A stretch of DNA of 64,000 bases from contig NZ_JAJQYA010000009.1 of NCBI RefSeq assembly GCF_021729155.1, positions 1 to 64,000 of the forward strand, written 5' to 3'. The stretch is from Membranihabitans marinus. GTDB taxonomy: Bacteria; Bacteroidota; Bacteroidia; Chitinophagales; Saprospiraceae. Below the pieces are notes generated by a model. That model did not search any database. It saw only the letters and a list, made by a program, of their open reading frames with translations, and had not been told where the DNA came from. Of the stretch, positions 12,008 through 23,135 are shown one piece after another; position 1 is the stretch's first letter; the number at the start of each line of letters is the position of its first letter. The position numbers and the translations under genes are program-made.

Positions 12008-12526
12008 CTATCCTTCTTTATGAAAAAGCTGATCAATGGTCAAACCTCTTTCCTTCGCGATGGCATATGGATCTCTAAGATTAACCAATGCATCAATAGT
12101 CGCTTTCACTACATTATGTGGATTTGAAGATCCTTGTGATTTTGACAATACATTGTGTACACCAGCGATCTCCAACACTGCACGCATAGCACCTCCGGCA
12201 ATTACACCGGTACCATCAGCTGCTGGTTTGATCAAGACTTTTCCCGCACCAAATTTTCCTTTTTGTGTATGAGGAATAGTACCATTTAACAATGGAAATT
12301 TAATGAGATTTTTCTTAGCATCTTCTACAGCTTTAGCGATACTTTCAGATACATCTCTAGCTTTACCTAAACCATATCCTACTACACCTTTTCCGTCTCC
12401 CACTACTACCAATGCAGAAAAACTAAAAGTACGTCCCCCTTTGGTAACCTTAGCTACCCGATTAAGGCTAACTACTTTCTCATTTAATTCAGTCGCTTCT
12501 GCTGGATTTACTTTGTTGATTGCCAT
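12008..12526 (-). CDS. rpsE: Ribosomal protein S5
   Basis: Small-subunit protein at the mRNA entry channel, important for fidelity. The 172-residue protein has the double-stranded RNA-binding-like N-domain ([34 protein letters not shown]) and the C-domain tract [17 protein letters not shown]. Confidence 0.99.
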   Translation of the reverse strand: MAINKVNPAEATELNEKVVSLNRVAKVTKGGRTFSFSALVVVGDGKGVVGYGLGKARDVSESIAKAVEDAKKNLIKFPLLNGTIPHTQKGKFGAGKVLIKPAADGTGVIAGGAMRAVLEIAGVHNVLSKSQGSSNPHNVVKATIDALVNLRDPYAIAKERGLTIDQLFHKEG

Positions 12527-12548
12527 CTTTGACTATTGTAATATTTAC

Positions 12549-12902
12549 TTAAAATTTTAGTCCACCTTCTCTAGCACCTTCTGCTAGGGACTTAATCCGA
12601 CCGTGATATAAATAACCACTTCTATCAAATACGATAGACTCTATGTTGGAAGCTTTCGCTCTTTCAGCCAAAAGTTGACCTACAGCTTTCGCTTGATCTA
12701 CTTTATTGCCTGTTGATTCAAAACTCTTCTCATTGGATGAAGCTGCAACCAAAGTTACTCCTTCGCTATCATTAATAATCTGACAAGAGATACCCTTATT
12801 TGATCTATATACAGCCAATCTTGGTCTTTCAGCTGTTCCAAAGGTACGTTTTCTAGTCCGAGCCTTAATTCTAGTTCTTCTCCCTACTTTCGTTAATTTC
12901 AT
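12549..12902 (-). CDS. rplR: Ribosomal protein L18
   Basis: Binds 5S rRNA in the central protuberance. The 117-residue protein has a basic N-terminus, the [17 protein letters not shown] strand and the C-terminal [23 protein letters not shown] signature. Confidence 0.99.
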   Translation of the reverse strand: MKLTKVGRRTRIKARTRKRTFGTAERPRLAVYRSNKGISCQIINDSEGVTLVAASSNEKSFESTGNKVDQAKAVGQLLAERAKASNIESIVFDRSGYLYHGRIKSLAEGAREGGLKF

Positions 12903-12930
12903 TATACTACCTTTTTGTAGTTATTGATTA

Positions 12931-13485
12931 TTATTTCGCTGCTGTTTTACCAGCTTTTCTTCTTACATATTCATCAGAATATCTGATACCTTTTCCTTTG
13001 TATGGTTCAGGTTTTCTAAAGCTTCTGATTTTAGCGGCTACCATACCTAGAAGTTGTTTGTCACAACCTTCTAAAATGATTGCTGGACTCTTTCCTTTTT
13101 CAGTCGTAGTAGTTACTTTCAATTCATCGGGAACATAAAAGTAAATTGGGTGAGAATAACCCACTGCAATCTCCAATAAGTTACCTGAATTGCTCACTCT
13201 AAAACCTACACCGACTAACTCAAGTACTTTTTTGTACCCTTCAGAAACACCTATCAACATATTATTGATCAATGCATTTGACAGACCGTGTAATGCTTTA
13301 TGTCGAATCTGTTCAGTAGGTCTAGCTACTTGAACTGTCTTTTCATCGATAGAGATCTCTAAGTCCGTGTCAATTTGTTCTGACAATTCTCCTTTTGGTC
13401 CCTTTACTTTAACCAAGTTTCCTTTGGAAACCTCGATCTTAACATCTTTCGGTATTTCTAAAACACGTAGTCCTATCCTTGACAT
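12931..13485 (-). CDS. rplF: Ribosomal protein L6
   Basis: 50S protein near the factor-binding site. The 184-residue chain contains two L6 repeats and the C-terminal signature IRSFRKPEPYKGKGIRYSDE. It lies between rpsH and rplR. Confidence 0.99.
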   Translation of the reverse strand: MSRIGLRVLEIPKDVKIEVSKGNLVKVKGPKGELSEQIDTDLEISIDEKTVQVARPTEQIRHKALHGLSNALINNMLIGVSEGYKKVLELVGVGFRVSNSGNLLEIAVGYSHPIYFYVPDELKVTTTTEKGKSPAIILEGCDKQLLGMVAAKIRSFRKPEPYKGKGIRYSDEYVRRKAGKTAAK

Positions 13486-13508
13486 AATACAATAATTTGA
13501 ATCTTATT

Positions 13509-13913
13509 TTAATATACGAAACACAATACCTCTCCACCCAAGTTTTTACTTCTGGCTTCGTGATCGGTCATCAAACCGTGTGAGGTAGAAATAATAGCAA
13601 TGCCCAAACCATTAATTACTCTAGGAATATCGCTTGCTCCCTTATATATTCTCAAACCTGGTTTACTCACTCTTTTAAGTGATTTAATCACAGGTTCGTT
13701 GTTCGTTTTTGAATATTTCAATGCAATACTGATGGTACCTTGTTGTCCTTCAGCTTCGTCGAATTTGTAACGATATATAAAACCACTGTTATATAACACC
13801 TCAGTCATTCCCTTCTTAACCTTAGATGCAGGAATAGTCACTACTTTATGACCTGCCATCTGGGCATTACGAATTCGAGTTAAATAATCTGCTATTGGAT
13901 CTGTTACTGCCAT
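13509..13913 (-). CDS. rpsH: Ribosomal protein S8
   Basis: Primary 16S binder and, in E. coli, translational repressor of the spc operon. The 134-residue protein begins with the [16 protein letters not shown] helix and ends with the [18 protein letters not shown] signature near the C-terminus. Confidence 0.99.
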   Translation of the reverse strand: MAVTDPIADYLTRIRNAQMAGHKVVTIPASKVKKGMTEVLYNSGFIYRYKFDEAEGQQGTISIALKYSKTNNEPVIKSLKRVSKPGLRIYKGASDIPRVINGLGIAIISTSHGLMTDHEARSKNLGGEVLCFVY

Positions 13914-13933
13914 AATTTAATTAATTTTTAGAA

Positions 13934-14203
13934 TTACCAGCTCGCTTTTGTTATGCCAGGAATCTTACCATTTAAAGCCATTTCTCTGAAAGTTACACGA
14001 TTGATACCGAACTTTCTCATATATCCTTTGGGTCTACCAGTTAATCTACATCTATTGTGCAATCTAACAGGTGAAGAGTTCTTAGGCAATTTATCCAAAG
14101 TTTCCCAATCTCCTTCTTCTTTTAATCTCGCTCTTAAATCGGCATATTTATCAACCAATCTCTGACGTTTAACTTCTCTTGCTATTAATGATTTCCTAGC
14201 CAT
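13934..14203 (-). CDS. rpsN: Ribosomal protein S14, zinc-independent type
   Basis: 30S head protein. The 89-residue form has the long N-terminus and [19 protein letters not shown] tract but lacks the paired CxxC zinc ligands of the short type. It sits between rplE and rpsH. Confidence 0.99.
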   Translation of the reverse strand: MARKSLIAREVKRQRLVDKYADLRARLKEEGDWETLDKLPKNSSPVRLHNRCRLTGRPKGYMRKFGINRVTFREMALNGKIPGITKASW

Positions 14204-14208
14204 TATAA

Positions 14209-14757
14209 TTATTTTTTAAAAGGTATTCCAAAAGCTTTAAGCAGAGCCAAAGCTTCAGCATCAGTTTTAGCTGTGGTTACAAATGTGATATCCATACCTC
14301 CAATTCTTGATACTTTATCAATATTGATCTCAGGGAATATGATTTGCTCAGTTACACCTAAAGTGTAGTTTCCTCTTCCATCAAAACTCTTATCACTTAC
14401 TCCTCTAAAATCTCTTACACGAGGTAAAGCAACAGATATCAATCTATCTAAAAATTCGTACATTTTATCATCTCTCAAGGTTACTCGAGCACCGATAGTC
14501 ATACCTTCTCTCAATTTGAAATTGGAAATAGACTTTCTCGCTTTTGTAGCAACTGCTTTTTGACCGGCAATTGTAGTCATCTCTTCGATGGCTACATCTA
14601 CTACCTTTTTATCTTGAGTTGCTTGCCCCAATCCCTGATTGATACAAATCTTTGTCAATTTTGGAACTTCCATTACACTGGAATACTCAAATTGTTCTTT
14701 GAGTTGAGGTATGATTTCCTCTTTATAAAACTTCTTTAATCTTACTGTATAACTCAT
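14209..14757 (-). CDS. rplE: Ribosomal protein L5
   Basis: 5S rRNA-binding protein of the central protuberance. The 182-residue chain has the signature [13 protein letters not shown] and [16 protein letters not shown]. The ATG at 14757 shares one base with the TGA of rplX; a GTG one codon upstream (14760) is possible but less likely. The overlap implies coupling. Confidence 0.98.
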   Translation of the reverse strand: MSYTVRLKKFYKEEIIPQLKEQFEYSSVMEVPKLTKICINQGLGQATQDKKVVDVAIEEMTTIAGQKAVATKARKSISNFKLREGMTIGARVTLRDDKMYEFLDRLISVALPRVRDFRGVSDKSFDGRGNYTLGVTEQIIFPEINIDKVSRIGGMDITFVTTAKTDAEALALLKAFGIPFKK

Positions 14758-15086
14758 CACTTAATGATTTCCCCTGATTTTTTAGAATAACGTACCAACT
14801 TGTCCCCTTCTAACTTTCTACCTACTTTAGTAGCTTCACCAGACTTAGGGTCGATCAACATCACATTAGAAATATTTATAGGAGCAGGTTGCTCAACAAT
14901 ACCTCCAGGTGAATCATTAGTTGGTTTTTGATGCTTCTTTACAATATTTACCTCTTCTACCAACACTCTGCCTTTCTCTGGAAATATTCGCATCACTTCT
15001 CCTTGAGTTCCTTTATAATCACCGGCGATCACCATTACCTGATCCCCTTTTTTGATTTTCCACTTCGGTGCAAATCTCTTTTTCAT
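14757..15086 (-). CDS. rplX: Ribosomal protein L24
   Basis: Assembly initiator of the 50S subunit. The 109-residue protein has a KOW motif ([23 protein letters not shown]) near residue 13 and the conserved [10 protein letters not shown] segment. It lies between rplN and rplE. Confidence 0.99.
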   Translation of the reverse strand: MKKRFAPKWKIKKGDQVMVIAGDYKGTQGEVMRIFPEKGRVLVEEVNIVKKHQKPTNDSPGGIVEQPAPINISNVMLIDPKSGEATKVGRKLEGDKLVRYSKKSGEIIK

Positions 15087-15096
15087 AATACTCTTT

Positions 15097-15465
15097 TTAT
15101 AACACTTCTGGTGCTAATGATACAATTCTCATGTGATCAGCTTCACGCAATTCCCTTGCCACGGGGCCGAAGATACGAGTACCTCTAGGCTCTCCACCTG
15201 CATTTAACAACACTACTGCATTGTCATCAAATCTTATATAGGAACCATCTCTTCGTCTGATTTCTTTTTTTGTTCGAACGATAACCGCTCTTGAAACCGT
15301 ACCTTTTTTGACAGCTCCACTGGGAGTAGCTGCTTTCACAGTCACCACTATCTCATCTCCTACTCCAGCATAACGTCTTTTAGATCCTCCTAAAACACGG
15401 ATACACAAAACCTCTTTGGCTCCTGAATTATCTGCTACTTTTAATCTACTTTCCTGTTGTATCAT
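15097..15465 (-). CDS. rplN: Ribosomal protein L14
   Basis: 50S protein at the subunit interface. The 122-residue chain begins [19 protein letters not shown] and has RGDG-like loop residues [14 protein letters not shown], both strongly conserved in L14. Confidence 0.99.
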   Translation of the reverse strand: MIQQESRLKVADNSGAKEVLCIRVLGGSKRRYAGVGDEIVVTVKAATPSGAVKKGTVSRAVIVRTKKEIRRRDGSYIRFDDNAVVLLNAGGEPRGTRIFGPVARELREADHMRIVSLAPEVL

Positions 15466-15494
15466 TTCTAATGAAATTTTAACGCACTAAAAAA

Positions 15495-15764
15495 CTATTT
15501 GGCTTTCTCCAGCACTTCTACTAAACGCCATCTTTTTTTCTTACTCAAAGGACGGGTTTCCATAATTCGGACTGTATCTCCAATATTACACTCATTACTC
15601 TCGTCATGAGCGGTAAACTTTTTCGATTTCTTTACAAATTTACCGTATATAGGATGCTGTAGACGTCTCTCCACAACAACAGTAATGGTCTTATCCATTT
15701 TATCACTGCTTACTACTCCTACTTTTACTTTTCTGAGATTTCTCTCTTCCATAATATTGTTCAT
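15495..15764 (-). CDS. rpsQ: Ribosomal protein S17
   Basis: 16S-binding OB-fold protein. The core begins [20 protein letters not shown] and includes the [23 protein letters not shown] signature. Two start codons are possible: the ATG at 15764 (89 residues) and an ATG at 15752 giving MEERNLRKV (85 residues), which fits the usual length better. Confidence 0.97.
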   Translation of the reverse strand: MNNIMEERNLRKVKVGVVSSDKMDKTITVVVERRLQHPIYGKFVKKSKKFTAHDESNECNIGDTVRIMETRPLSKKKRWRLVEVLEKAK

Positions 15765-15780
15765 TTAATCACTTTAAACT

Positions 15781-16041
15781 TTATTTCGCCGAACGTCTGG
15801 CAACAATTTTTGACCTTTTAGCCAATTGACTGGCATCCATCGCAGCTATCTCACGAGCTCTCAACTCGGTCTGAATTCGCGCAATATTTCTTCTAAGCAC
15901 TCTGATTTCCATTGGACTATCAATACCTCTTGTAGAGTGATCAAATCTCAATTGCACTAATTTGCTCTCGGTGCCTTCTAATTCAGCTTCTAGATCTACT
16001 AACGCTAAATCTTTATAATCTTTTGGATCTACTGTTGACAT
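15781..16041 (-). CDS. rpmC: Ribosomal protein L29
   Basis: Peptide-exit-tunnel protein. At 86 residues it is about 20 longer than the E. coli protein, with an acidic N-terminal lead and an Arg/Lys/Ala C-tail. The core LEAELEGTESKLVQLRFDHSTRG and VLRRNIARIQTELRAREI match the L29 helical hairpin. Confidence 0.96.
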   Translation of the reverse strand: MSTVDPKDYKDLALVDLEAELEGTESKLVQLRFDHSTRGIDSPMEIRVLRRNIARIQTELRAREIAAMDASQLAKRSKIVARRSAK

Positions 16042-16051
16042 ATCCTATATT

Positions 16052-16474
16052 TTACTGAGTCCTTAAATCTTTTCTGACACTAAATTTTGTCATAATAGGC
16101 AATTTCTGTGCGGCTAATCTTAACGCCTCTTGTGCTACTTCTTCAGAAACACCATCCAATTCAAACAGGATCCTGCCTGGTCTAACAACGGCAACATAAT
16201 GTGAAAGAGCACCCTTACCTTTACCCATCCTTACCTCTTGAGGCTTAGCAGTAACAGGTTTGTCTGGAAATATTCTAATCCACACCTTACCCTCTCTCTT
16301 CATATACCTAGTCATAGCTACCCTTGCAGACTCAATCTGTCTATTGGTAATCCATCCAGGTGTAGTAGCTTTCAAAGCAAATGATCCAAAATTGATAGTA
16401 CTCCCCTTACGTGCGATACCCGTATTTCTTCCTTTTTGCTGCTTTCTATATTTCGTCCGCTTTGGCTGTAACAT
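16052..16474 (-). CDS. rplP: Ribosomal protein L16
   Basis: Late 50S protein near the A-site. The 140-residue protein starts [16 protein letters not shown] and has the [24 protein letters not shown] signature. A likely internal promoter (16520-16527) precedes it in the unusually wide 97-bp gap after rpsC. Confidence 0.99.
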   Translation of the reverse strand: MLQPKRTKYRKQQKGRNTGIARKGSTINFGSFALKATTPGWITNRQIESARVAMTRYMKREGKVWIRIFPDKPVTAKPQEVRMGKGKGALSHYVAVVRPGRILFELDGVSEEVAQEALRLAAQKLPIMTKFSVRKDLRTQ

Positions 16475-16519
16475 GACTATATTTATTTAATATTTCACTC
16501 CCTTTACTCAAAAGTTTTG

Positions 16520-16527
16520 CAAAGGTA
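16520..16527 (-). promoter_or_regulatory. Internal promoter -7 element before rplP
   Basis: The minus strand reads TACCTTTG, a full TAnnTTTG match, 46 bp upstream of rplP inside the rpsC-rplP gap. The wide spacer in an otherwise tightly packed operon supports a real internal promoter. No clear -33 TTTG is visible. Confidence 0.5.
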
Positions 16528-16571
16528 CAATCTTTAAAAGATAATTAATAATTAATTCTTATAAATCTTAC

Positions 16572-17282
16572 TTACTTTCTTCTTTTCTTTCTGCCTCCTT
16601 GGTGGCCTCCCTGCTTGTTCTTCTGAGACATTCCCACTAATGGAGAAAGATCTCTCTTACCAAGTACTTCACCTCTACAGATCCATACTTTCACACCCAA
16701 CTTACCATATATAGTTTGAGCTTCCACTAAAGCGTAATCTATATCAGCTCTAAAAGTATGCAATGGAGTTCTTCCATCTTTGTACTCTTCAGATCTTGCC
16801 ATATCGGCTCCGTTCAAACGACCGGCGATTCTCACTTTAATTCCCTCTGCTCCTGCTCTCATGGTAGATTGAATAGCCATCTTGATTACACGACGATAAT
16901 TCATACGTGCTTCCAATTGCTTGGCGATAGATTCACCAACGATATAGGCATTCAATTCAGGTTTTCTTATCTCTACAATATTGATCTGAACATCTTTTCC
17001 GGTCAATTTCTTTAACTCGGCGCGAATGCTATCTACCTCAGAACCTCCTTTACCAATAATAATTCCTGGTCTAGATGTAGTAATAGTAACAGTAATTCTC
17101 TTAAGTGTTCGCTCAATAATGATGGCAGCTATTCCTCCTTTATGTACCCTTGCTCGAAGATAACGACGTATCTTTTCATCTTCTACCACTTTATCTGCAA
17201 AATCTTTGTCGGCGAACCAATTTGAATCCCAACCTCGAATTATGCCTAATCTATTACCAATTGGATTTGTCTTTTGACCCAT
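16572..17282 (-). CDS. rpsC: Ribosomal protein S3
   Basis: 30S head protein at the mRNA entry. The 236-residue protein has the KH domain ([17 protein letters not shown] near residue 75) and the C-terminal domain ([15 protein letters not shown]), with a basic tail ending GGRKKRRK. Confidence 0.99.
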   Translation of the reverse strand: MGQKTNPIGNRLGIIRGWDSNWFADKDFADKVVEDEKIRRYLRARVHKGGIAAIIIERTLKRITVTITTSRPGIIIGKGGSEVDSIRAELKKLTGKDVQINIVEIRKPELNAYIVGESIAKQLEARMNYRRVIKMAIQSTMRAGAEGIKVRIAGRLNGADMARSEEYKDGRTPLHTFRADIDYALVEAQTIYGKLGVKVWICRGEVLGKRDLSPLVGMSQKNKQGGHQGGRKKRRK

Positions 17283-17303
17283 TATTCTTTATTTGGTTTT
17301 TTT

Positions 17304-17702
17304 TTAATTTTCTTCTGCTTCTTCCCCAGAATTATCTTCTACTGCCGTCGATTCCAACGGTATTCGATTTTCTACTATCAACGTTACGTGATTAGAACGT
17401 TTTCTCACTCTGTGAGCCCTACCATGGGGGGCAGGCCGAATTCTCTTCAACATCCCAGCCTCATTAGAGAAAACCGTCTTAACATATAATTGGAAATCTT
17501 CAGCACTATTGCCATTGCTCTTATACTCCCAGTTTGAAATGGCAGATATCAACAATTTTTCAATCCACTCCGATGCTTCTTTGTTAGTGAAGCGACAAAT
17601 ATTTAAAGCTTCGTTTACGTTTTTGCCTCGGATATTATCTACCAATAATCTCATTTTTCTGGCAGACATCGGACAATTCTTTAGCTTAGCTACTGCTTCC
17701 AT
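17304..17702 (-). CDS. rplV: Ribosomal protein L22
   Basis: Lines the peptide exit tunnel; its loop is a known macrolide site in the family. The 132-residue protein has the RPAPHGRAHRVRKRSNHVTLIVE signature followed by an acidic tail (EDNSGEEAEEN) that is an extension relative to E. coli. Confidence 0.99.
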   Translation of the reverse strand: MEAVAKLKNCPMSARKMRLLVDNIRGKNVNEALNICRFTNKEASEWIEKLLISAISNWEYKSNGNSAEDFQLYVKTVFSNEAGMLKRIRPAPHGRAHRVRKRSNHVTLIVENRIPLESTAVEDNSGEEAEEN

Positions 17703-17753
17703 CTTTTTATTTAATTTAAACGCTCTTTTAAAATCAGGTAACTATACCTTTAT

Positions 17754-18023
17754 TTACTTCTTACGATTACCGCCGTGACCTCTAAAGTTTCTGGTCGGTG
17801 AAAATTCTCCTAATTTATGACCTACCATATTCTCTGTCACAAAAACAGGAACAAAGGTTTTACCATTGTGTACTGCGATGGTTTCACCTACCATATCCGG
17901 AATTATCATCGAAGCTCGAGACCAAGTCTTAATTACAGTCTTCTTATTAGACTCCTTAGATTTCTCCAATTTCGTCAAAAGCTTATGATAAATATAGGGT
18001 CCTTTCTTAATTGATCTAGGCAT
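17754..18023 (-). CDS. rpsS: Ribosomal protein S19
   Basis: 30S head protein. The 89-residue chain starts [11 protein letters not shown] and has the [14 protein letters not shown] and [17 protein letters not shown] signatures. Confidence 0.99.
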   Translation of the reverse strand: MPRSIKKGPYIYHKLLTKLEKSKESNKKTVIKTWSRASMIIPDMVGETIAVHNGKTFVPVFVTENMVGHKLGEFSPTRNFRGHGGNRKK

Positions 18024-18032
18024 AGTTATTGA

Positions 18033-18857
18033 CTATTTTTTCTTCCTTGAAATGATTAATTTGTTAGATGCTTTTTTCACATCTCTAGTTTTTTGTCCTT
18101 TGGCCATAATACCAGTTCTCGATCTAGGATGTCCTCCAGAAGAACGGCCTTCACCACCACCCATTGGGTGATCGACAGGGTTCATGGCTACACCTCTTAC
18201 TCTAGGTCTTCTACCTTTCCATCTGTTACGTCCGGCCTTACCCATGATAACATTCGAGTGAACAGGATTTGACGTAGATCCTATCGTTGCTCTACATACA
18301 GACAATATTCTTCTCGTCTCACCTGAAGGCAATTTAACCACTACATATCGGCCTTCTTTACTCACCAATACAGCAGATGTACCAGCACTACGTACCAACT
18401 GGGCACCTTTACCCGGTGACATTTCAATGCCATAAATCACTGTACCTAAAGGAAGATCCTTCATCTCTAAAGTATTTCCAATCTCAATTGGTGCTTTAGA
18501 ACCCGACATTACCGTATTACCCACTTTCAAACCATTGGGTGCTATAATATATCTTTTCTCTCCATCAGCATATACAACCAAAGCTATAAATGCAGATCTA
18601 TTGGGATCGTATTCTATCGTCGATACTTTTGCAGGAATATTATCTTTGTCCCTTTTGAAATCGATGATTCTATATTTTGTCTTATGACCACCACCTCTAT
18701 TTCTCATGGTCATTTTACCTGTTCTATTTCTACCCCCGATACGGTTTTTTCCAACCGTCAAACTTTTTTCTGGAGTATCAGTCGTTACTTCATCGAAGGT
18801 ATTTCCCATTCGATGACGCATCCCAGGTGTTACCGGTTTAAACTTTTTAAGTGCCAT
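18033..18857 (-). CDS. rplB: Ribosomal protein L2
   Basis: Core 50S protein needed for peptidyl transfer. The 274-residue protein has the N-terminal RNA-binding domain ([18 protein letters not shown]) and the C-terminal catalytic-site tract containing [18 protein letters not shown], with the conserved histidine. Confidence 0.99.
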   Translation of the reverse strand: MALKKFKPVTPGMRHRMGNTFDEVTTDTPEKSLTVGKNRIGGRNRTGKMTMRNRGGGHKTKYRIIDFKRDKDNIPAKVSTIEYDPNRSAFIALVVYADGEKRYIIAPNGLKVGNTVMSGSKAPIEIGNTLEMKDLPLGTVIYGIEMSPGKGAQLVRSAGTSAVLVSKEGRYVVVKLPSGETRRILSVCRATIGSTSNPVHSNVIMGKAGRNRWKGRRPRVRGVAMNPVDHPMGGGEGRSSGGHPRSRTGIMAKGQKTRDVKKASNKLIISRKKK

Positions 18858-18897
18858 TTAGACTAAATTTTTCTTTCTTGTTAAATACTATTCAATA

Positions 18898-19194
18898 CTA
18901 TAATTCGCCAAAGAGATCGATACTCTCACCTTCTGATAAGGTCACAATTGCCTTTTTGTATGAAGACTTTCGTCCCTTTTGCAAACCACCTCTTGTAAAT
19001 TTAACTTTCAATTTACCTGGTAAAATAGACGTATTGATCTTATCTACATTCACTTTGTACATTTCTTCAACCGCTGCTTTGATTTCTATCTTGTTAGCTG
19101 TCTTATCTACTACAAAACTCACTTTGTTGAACTGATCATTCAACTGATCAGATTTTTCTGTAATAAGAGGCTTTATTAAAACTCGCTTTGCCAT
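18898..19194 (-). CDS. rplW: Ribosomal protein L23
   Basis: Exit-tunnel rim protein and docking site for trigger factor and SRP. The 98-residue protein has the LIKPLITEKS start, the VNVDKINTSILPGK strand and a conserved basic loop. Confidence 0.98.
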   Translation of the reverse strand: MAKRVLIKPLITEKSDQLNDQFNKVSFVVDKTANKIEIKAAVEEMYKVNVDKINTSILPGKLKVKFTRGGLQKGRKSSYKKAIVTLSEGESIDLFGEL

Positions 19195-19225
19195 TGTTCT
19201 ACATTTTTTCTTCTAATCAAAAATA

Positions 19226-19849
19226 TTATTCCGCAGTTGAGATACCGTTAAGAGCACTTTCTGCAAATAAAAGTACATTGGCATTCATAATCTCATAAGT
19301 ATTCAAGTTACGTGCTTCCACCACTTGTACTTTAGGAAAGTTTCTTCCACTTAGGTACAAGTTTTTGTCGTAGTCACCAGTCACCAACAATACTTTTTGC
19401 TCGCTTACTTTAAGATTTTTCAAAACCTCAACAAATGATTTTGTAGACGGCTTATCAAAGGTAAAGTCCTCAACAACACTTACATTTCCTCCCAATGCTT
19501 TTGAAGACAATGCGCTATTTCTAGCTACTTTCTTCAATTTTGCATTCAATTTAGAATTATATGCTCGTGGTCTCGGTCCAAATACTCGACCTCCACCTCT
19601 AAACAAAGGATTCTTGATATCACCTGCTCTTGCAGTACCCGTACCCTTTTGTTTTTTAATCTTTCTAGTAGAACCAGCTACTTCACTTCTTTCCTTAGCC
19701 TTGTGTGTACCTTGTCGTTGATTCTTCAAGTAATGTTTCACTGCCAAGTATACAGCATGCTCATTGGGCTCTACAGCAAATATATTCTCAGGAAGTTCAA
19801 TCGATCTTCCCAATGATTCTCCATTTGTATTTAAAACATCAATTTTCAT
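19226..19849 (-). CDS. rplD: Ribosomal protein L4
   Basis: Exit-tunnel protein and, in E. coli, autoregulator of the S10 operon. The 207-residue protein has the tunnel-loop tract KKQKGTGTARAGDIKNPLFRGGG near residues 68-90. It starts 6 bp after rplC. Confidence 0.99.
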   Translation of the reverse strand: MKIDVLNTNGESLGRSIELPENIFAVEPNEHAVYLAVKHYLKNQRQGTHKAKERSEVAGSTRKIKKQKGTGTARAGDIKNPLFRGGGRVFGPRPRAYNSKLNAKLKKVARNSALSSKALGGNVSVVEDFTFDKPSTKSFVEVLKNLKVSEQKVLLVTGDYDKNLYLSGRNFPKVQVVEARNLNTYEIMNANVLLFAESALNGISTAE

Positions 19850-19855
19850 GCTCGC

Positions 19856-20476
19856 TTACTTTTCAATAATTACTAATGATCCTTTGTGTCCTGGTACAGC
19901 ACCTTTGACAACCAAAATATTTTGCTCAGCGTGAATTTTAAGAACTCTCAAATTCTTCAATTTCACTCTATCTCCACCAGTTCTCCCAGCCATTCTCATG
20001 CCTTTGATTACTTTGGAAGGATAGGAAGAAGCACCCAATGATCCTGGAGCTCTTTGTCTGTTGTGCTGACCATGAGTAGCATCACCAACACCGGCAAAAC
20101 CATGTCTCTTAACAACCCCTTGAAAACCTTTACCCTTGGAAGTTCCTACAACATTTACAATGTCGCCTTCCAACAATACGTCTTCGATAAGGATTTCATC
20201 ACCCAGCTCTTTTTCACCTGAGAAATCTCTAAATTCGACAACATGTCGCTTAGGCACACTATTGGCCTTCGCAAAATGCCCTTGAAGGGGCTTTGTCGTA
20301 TTTTTTTCTTTTTTATCGCCAAATCCTAATTGAATGGCATTATAACCGTCTGAACTTTGGGTTTTTACCTGTGTTATCACACAAGGTCCAGCCTCTATTA
20401 CTGTACAAGCAACATTTTTACCTGATTCATCATATATGCTTGTCATCCCAACTTTACGCCCTAATATTCCGTTCAC
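19856..20476 (-). CDS. rplC: Ribosomal protein L3
   Basis: Early 50S assembly protein reaching the peptidyl transferase centre. The 206-residue protein starts [17 protein letters not shown] and has the [14 protein letters not shown] and [17 protein letters not shown] signatures, with the conserved glutamine that is methylated in relatives. Its leader carries an 18-bp palindrome. Confidence 0.99.
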   Translation of the reverse strand: MNGILGRKVGMTSIYDESGKNVACTVIEAGPCVITQVKTQSSDGYNAIQLGFGDKKEKNTTKPLQGHFAKANSVPKRHVVEFRDFSGEKELGDEILIEDVLLEGDIVNVVGTSKGKGFQGVVKRHGFAGVGDATHGQHNRQRAPGSLGASSYPSKVIKGMRMAGRTGGDRVKLKNLRVLKIHAEQNILVVKGAVPGHKGSLVIIEK

Positions 20477-20514
20477 TTTTCTGGAATTTAATTTCTTTAA
20501 TAAATTACTTCATT

Positions 20515-20532
20515 TGTGTAGAATTCTACACA
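20515..20532. promoter_or_regulatory. Perfect 18-bp palindrome in the rplC leader
   Basis: TGTGTAGAATTCTACACA lies 39 bp upstream of rplC in the 115-bp gap after rpsJ. A perfect palindrome with no loop is typical of a dimeric regulator site, but it could also fold as a short hairpin in the transcript. Confidence 0.45.
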
Positions 20533-20591
20533 GATTCCGCAGCCAATAAACAACCTTAAACTAATACTCTCTCAGAAGATATGAACTAAGA

Positions 20592-20900
20592 TCAAGTAAG
20601 CTTTACCTGGATGTCAACACCACTAGGTAACTCTAATCTTGATAATGCGTCTACTGTCTTCGGAGTAGGGGTATAAATTTCTATAAGGCGCTTATGGGTA
20701 CGCAATTGGAACTGCTCACGAGACTTTTTATTTACGTGCGGAGAACGAAGCACAGTAAACACTTCTTTTTTCGTTGGCAGCGGAATCGGACCCGTTACGA
20801 CTGCACCGCTACTTCGAACGGTTTTTACGATCTTCTCTGTAGATTTATCTACCAAATTGTGATCGTATGAGCGTAACTTTATCCTAATTTTCTGATTCAT
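20592..20900 (-). CDS. rpsJ: Ribosomal protein S10
   Basis: 30S head protein that also binds NusB in antitermination. The 102-residue chain starts [14 protein letters not shown] and has the [28 protein letters not shown] signature. In this genome it joins the str genes directly to the S10 cluster. Confidence 0.99.
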   Translation of the reverse strand: MNQKIRIKLRSYDHNLVDKSTEKIVKTVRSSGAVVTGPIPLPTKKEVFTVLRSPHVNKKSREQFQLRTHKRLIEIYTPTPKTVDALSRLELPSGVDIQVKLT

Positions 20901-20963
20901 AACCTAATATAATTAACAAAGAACTTTCAAAAATATTTAAAACTAATCTTACTTACTTACTAA

Positions 20964-23099
20964 CTACACTTTAACCTCACCCTTAGCTTTGGCAATAATA
21001 GCCTCACTAATACTTGAAGGTACAGGTGCATAATGCGAGAACTCCATAGATGAAGTCGCTCTACCCGATGTGATGGTACGCAACTGTGTTACATAACCAA
21101 ACATCTCTGACAAAGGCACATCTGCTTTGATAATGGTAGCATTGTTTTTAATGTCTTGCCCCTTGATCAAACCTCTTCGTTTGTTCAAATCACCAATCAC
21201 TGAACCTGTATATTCATCGGGAGATGTAACTTCCAATTTCATAACTGGCTCCAACAATACCGGCTTACATTTTGGCGCTGCCTCTCTAAATCCTTCTTTA
21301 GCACACAATTCAAATGCAATCGGTTTTGAATCCACTGCGTGAGTACTACCATCATACACTCTTACTTTCATGCTATCGATGTTGTACCCGGCCAAAACAC
21401 CATTGTCCATCATAGCTGTAAATCCTTTCTGCAATGAAGGAATCAATTCTTTTGGAATAGAACCCCCAACAATAGCATTTACAAACTGCAACTTAACTTT
21501 TCCACTTTTGAACTCGTCGCTTTCCAAGAATTCCTCATCTGCTGGCCCAATTTCGAATTCGGCATCTGCAAACAAACCAGAACCCCCAGATTGCTTCTTC
21601 AACTTCTCTCTGTGAGATATAGTCTCAGTCAAAGCTTCTTTATAACTTACTTGTGGCGCTCCTTGATTGGCTTCCACTTTAAATTCACGTCTTAAACGAT
21701 CGATAATGATTTCCAAGTGCAACTCACCCATACCTCTAATGATGGTTTGATTGGACTCTTCATCGTATTCAACTTTGAAAGAAGGATCTTCCTCGGCCAA
21801 CTTAGCCAAGCCCATTCCCAATTTCTCCATATCTTTTTGTGTCTTAGGCTCAATTGCCAATCCAATTACTGGATCGGGGAAAGTAATACTCTCCAAAACA
21901 ATCGGATGACCTTCTTGACACAATGTATCTCCCGTTTTGATATCTTTAAATCCTACAGCAGCAGCTATATCACCAGCTTCTACTCTATCGATTGGATTTT
22001 GCTTATTAGAGTGCATTTGATACAATCTCGAAATACGCTCTTTCTTACCAGATCTTGTATTCAATACATAAGAACCAGCATCTAATGCTCCAGAATAAGC
22101 TCTAAAGAATGCCAATCGACCTACATATGGATCGGTAGCAATCTTAAATGCCAAAGCTGCAAAAGGTTCGTTAACATCTGGCTTTCTCAATTCTTCTTTC
22201 TCCGTATCTGGATTGAAACCCTCAATCGCTTCTACATCCATTGGAGAAGGCAAGTAAGAACAAACACCGTCCAATACCGCCTGTACACCTTTGTTTTTAA
22301 AGGCAGAACCACAGAACATTGGAATAAATTTACGATCGATCACACCTTTTCGGATGGCCGCTCTCAATTCATCGGCACCTATAGATTCAGGATCTTCAAA
22401 ATACTTCTCCATCAAAGAGTCATCGTATTCCGCTACTGATTCCAATAATTTCTCTCTGTATTCAGCAACTGTATCCACTAAATCTTCAGGAATATCAATT
22501 ACTTCATAAGTCATTCCTTGATCGGCTTCGTTCCAGATTCTAGCTTCATTGGTGATCAAATCAACAACACCTCTAAAAGTCTCTTCCGCTCCGATAGGAA
22601 TCTGCATAGGCACTGGATTAGCACCCAACATTTCTTTTACTTGGCGAACAACCTCAAAAAAGTTGGCACCTTGTCTATCCATTTTATTTACGAATCCCAA
22701 ACGAGGAACTTTATAACGATCAGCTTGACGCCATACAGTCTCAGACTGAGGCTCCACACCACTAACCGCACAGAACAAAGCTACCACACCGTCCAAGATA
22801 CGCAATGAACGCTCCACTTCCACTGTAAAATCAACGTGTCCAGGAGTATCAATGATATTAATAGTATAATCGTCTTCTTTCCAGATCCAATTGGTCTTAG
22901 TCGCCGCAGAAGTAATGGTAATACCTCTCTCTTGTTCTTGCTCCATCCAGTCCATTGTAGCAGCACCATCGTGTACCTCTCCAATTTTGTGACTAAGTCC
23001 TGTATAATACAATATACGCTCAGAGGTAGTTGTTTTACCCGCATCAATGTGGGCTGCAATACCTATGTTTCTTGTATACTTTAGATCTTTATTTGCCAT
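20964..23099 (-). CDS. fusA: Elongation factor G
   Basis: GTPase that drives ribosomal translocation and recycling. The 711-residue protein shows the P-loop AHIDAGKT (16-23), DTPGHVDF (84-91), NKMD (138-141) and all five EF-G domains, ending in the usual position. It stands between rpsG and rpsJ in the str operon. Confidence 0.99.
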   Translation of the reverse strand: MANKDLKYTRNIGIAAHIDAGKTTTSERILYYTGLSHKIGEVHDGAATMDWMEQEQERGITITSAATKTNWIWKEDDYTINIIDTPGHVDFTVEVERSLRILDGVVALFCAVSGVEPQSETVWRQADRYKVPRLGFVNKMDRQGANFFEVVRQVKEMLGANPVPMQIPIGAEETFRGVVDLITNEARIWNEADQGMTYEVIDIPEDLVDTVAEYREKLLESVAEYDDSLMEKYFEDPESIGADELRAAIRKGVIDRKFIPMFCGSAFKNKGVQAVLDGVCSYLPSPMDVEAIEGFNPDTEKEELRKPDVNEPFAALAFKIATDPYVGRLAFFRAYSGALDAGSYVLNTRSGKKERISRLYQMHSNKQNPIDRVEAGDIAAAVGFKDIKTGDTLCQEGHPIVLESITFPDPVIGLAIEPKTQKDMEKLGMGLAKLAEEDPSFKVEYDEESNQTIIRGMGELHLEIIIDRLRREFKVEANQGAPQVSYKEALTETISHREKLKKQSGGSGLFADAEFEIGPADEEFLESDEFKSGKVKLQFVNAIVGGSIPKELIPSLQKGFTAMMDNGVLAGYNIDSMKVRVYDGSTHAVDSKPIAFELCAKEGFREAAPKCKPVLLEPVMKLEVTSPDEYTGSVIGDLNKRRGLIKGQDIKNNATIIKADVPLSEMFGYVTQLRTITSGRATSSMEFSHYAPVPSSISEAIIAKAKGEVKV

Positions 23100-23135
23100 G
23101 ACAATCTCTTCTGTTTAAATGTTTATTATTTTTAA

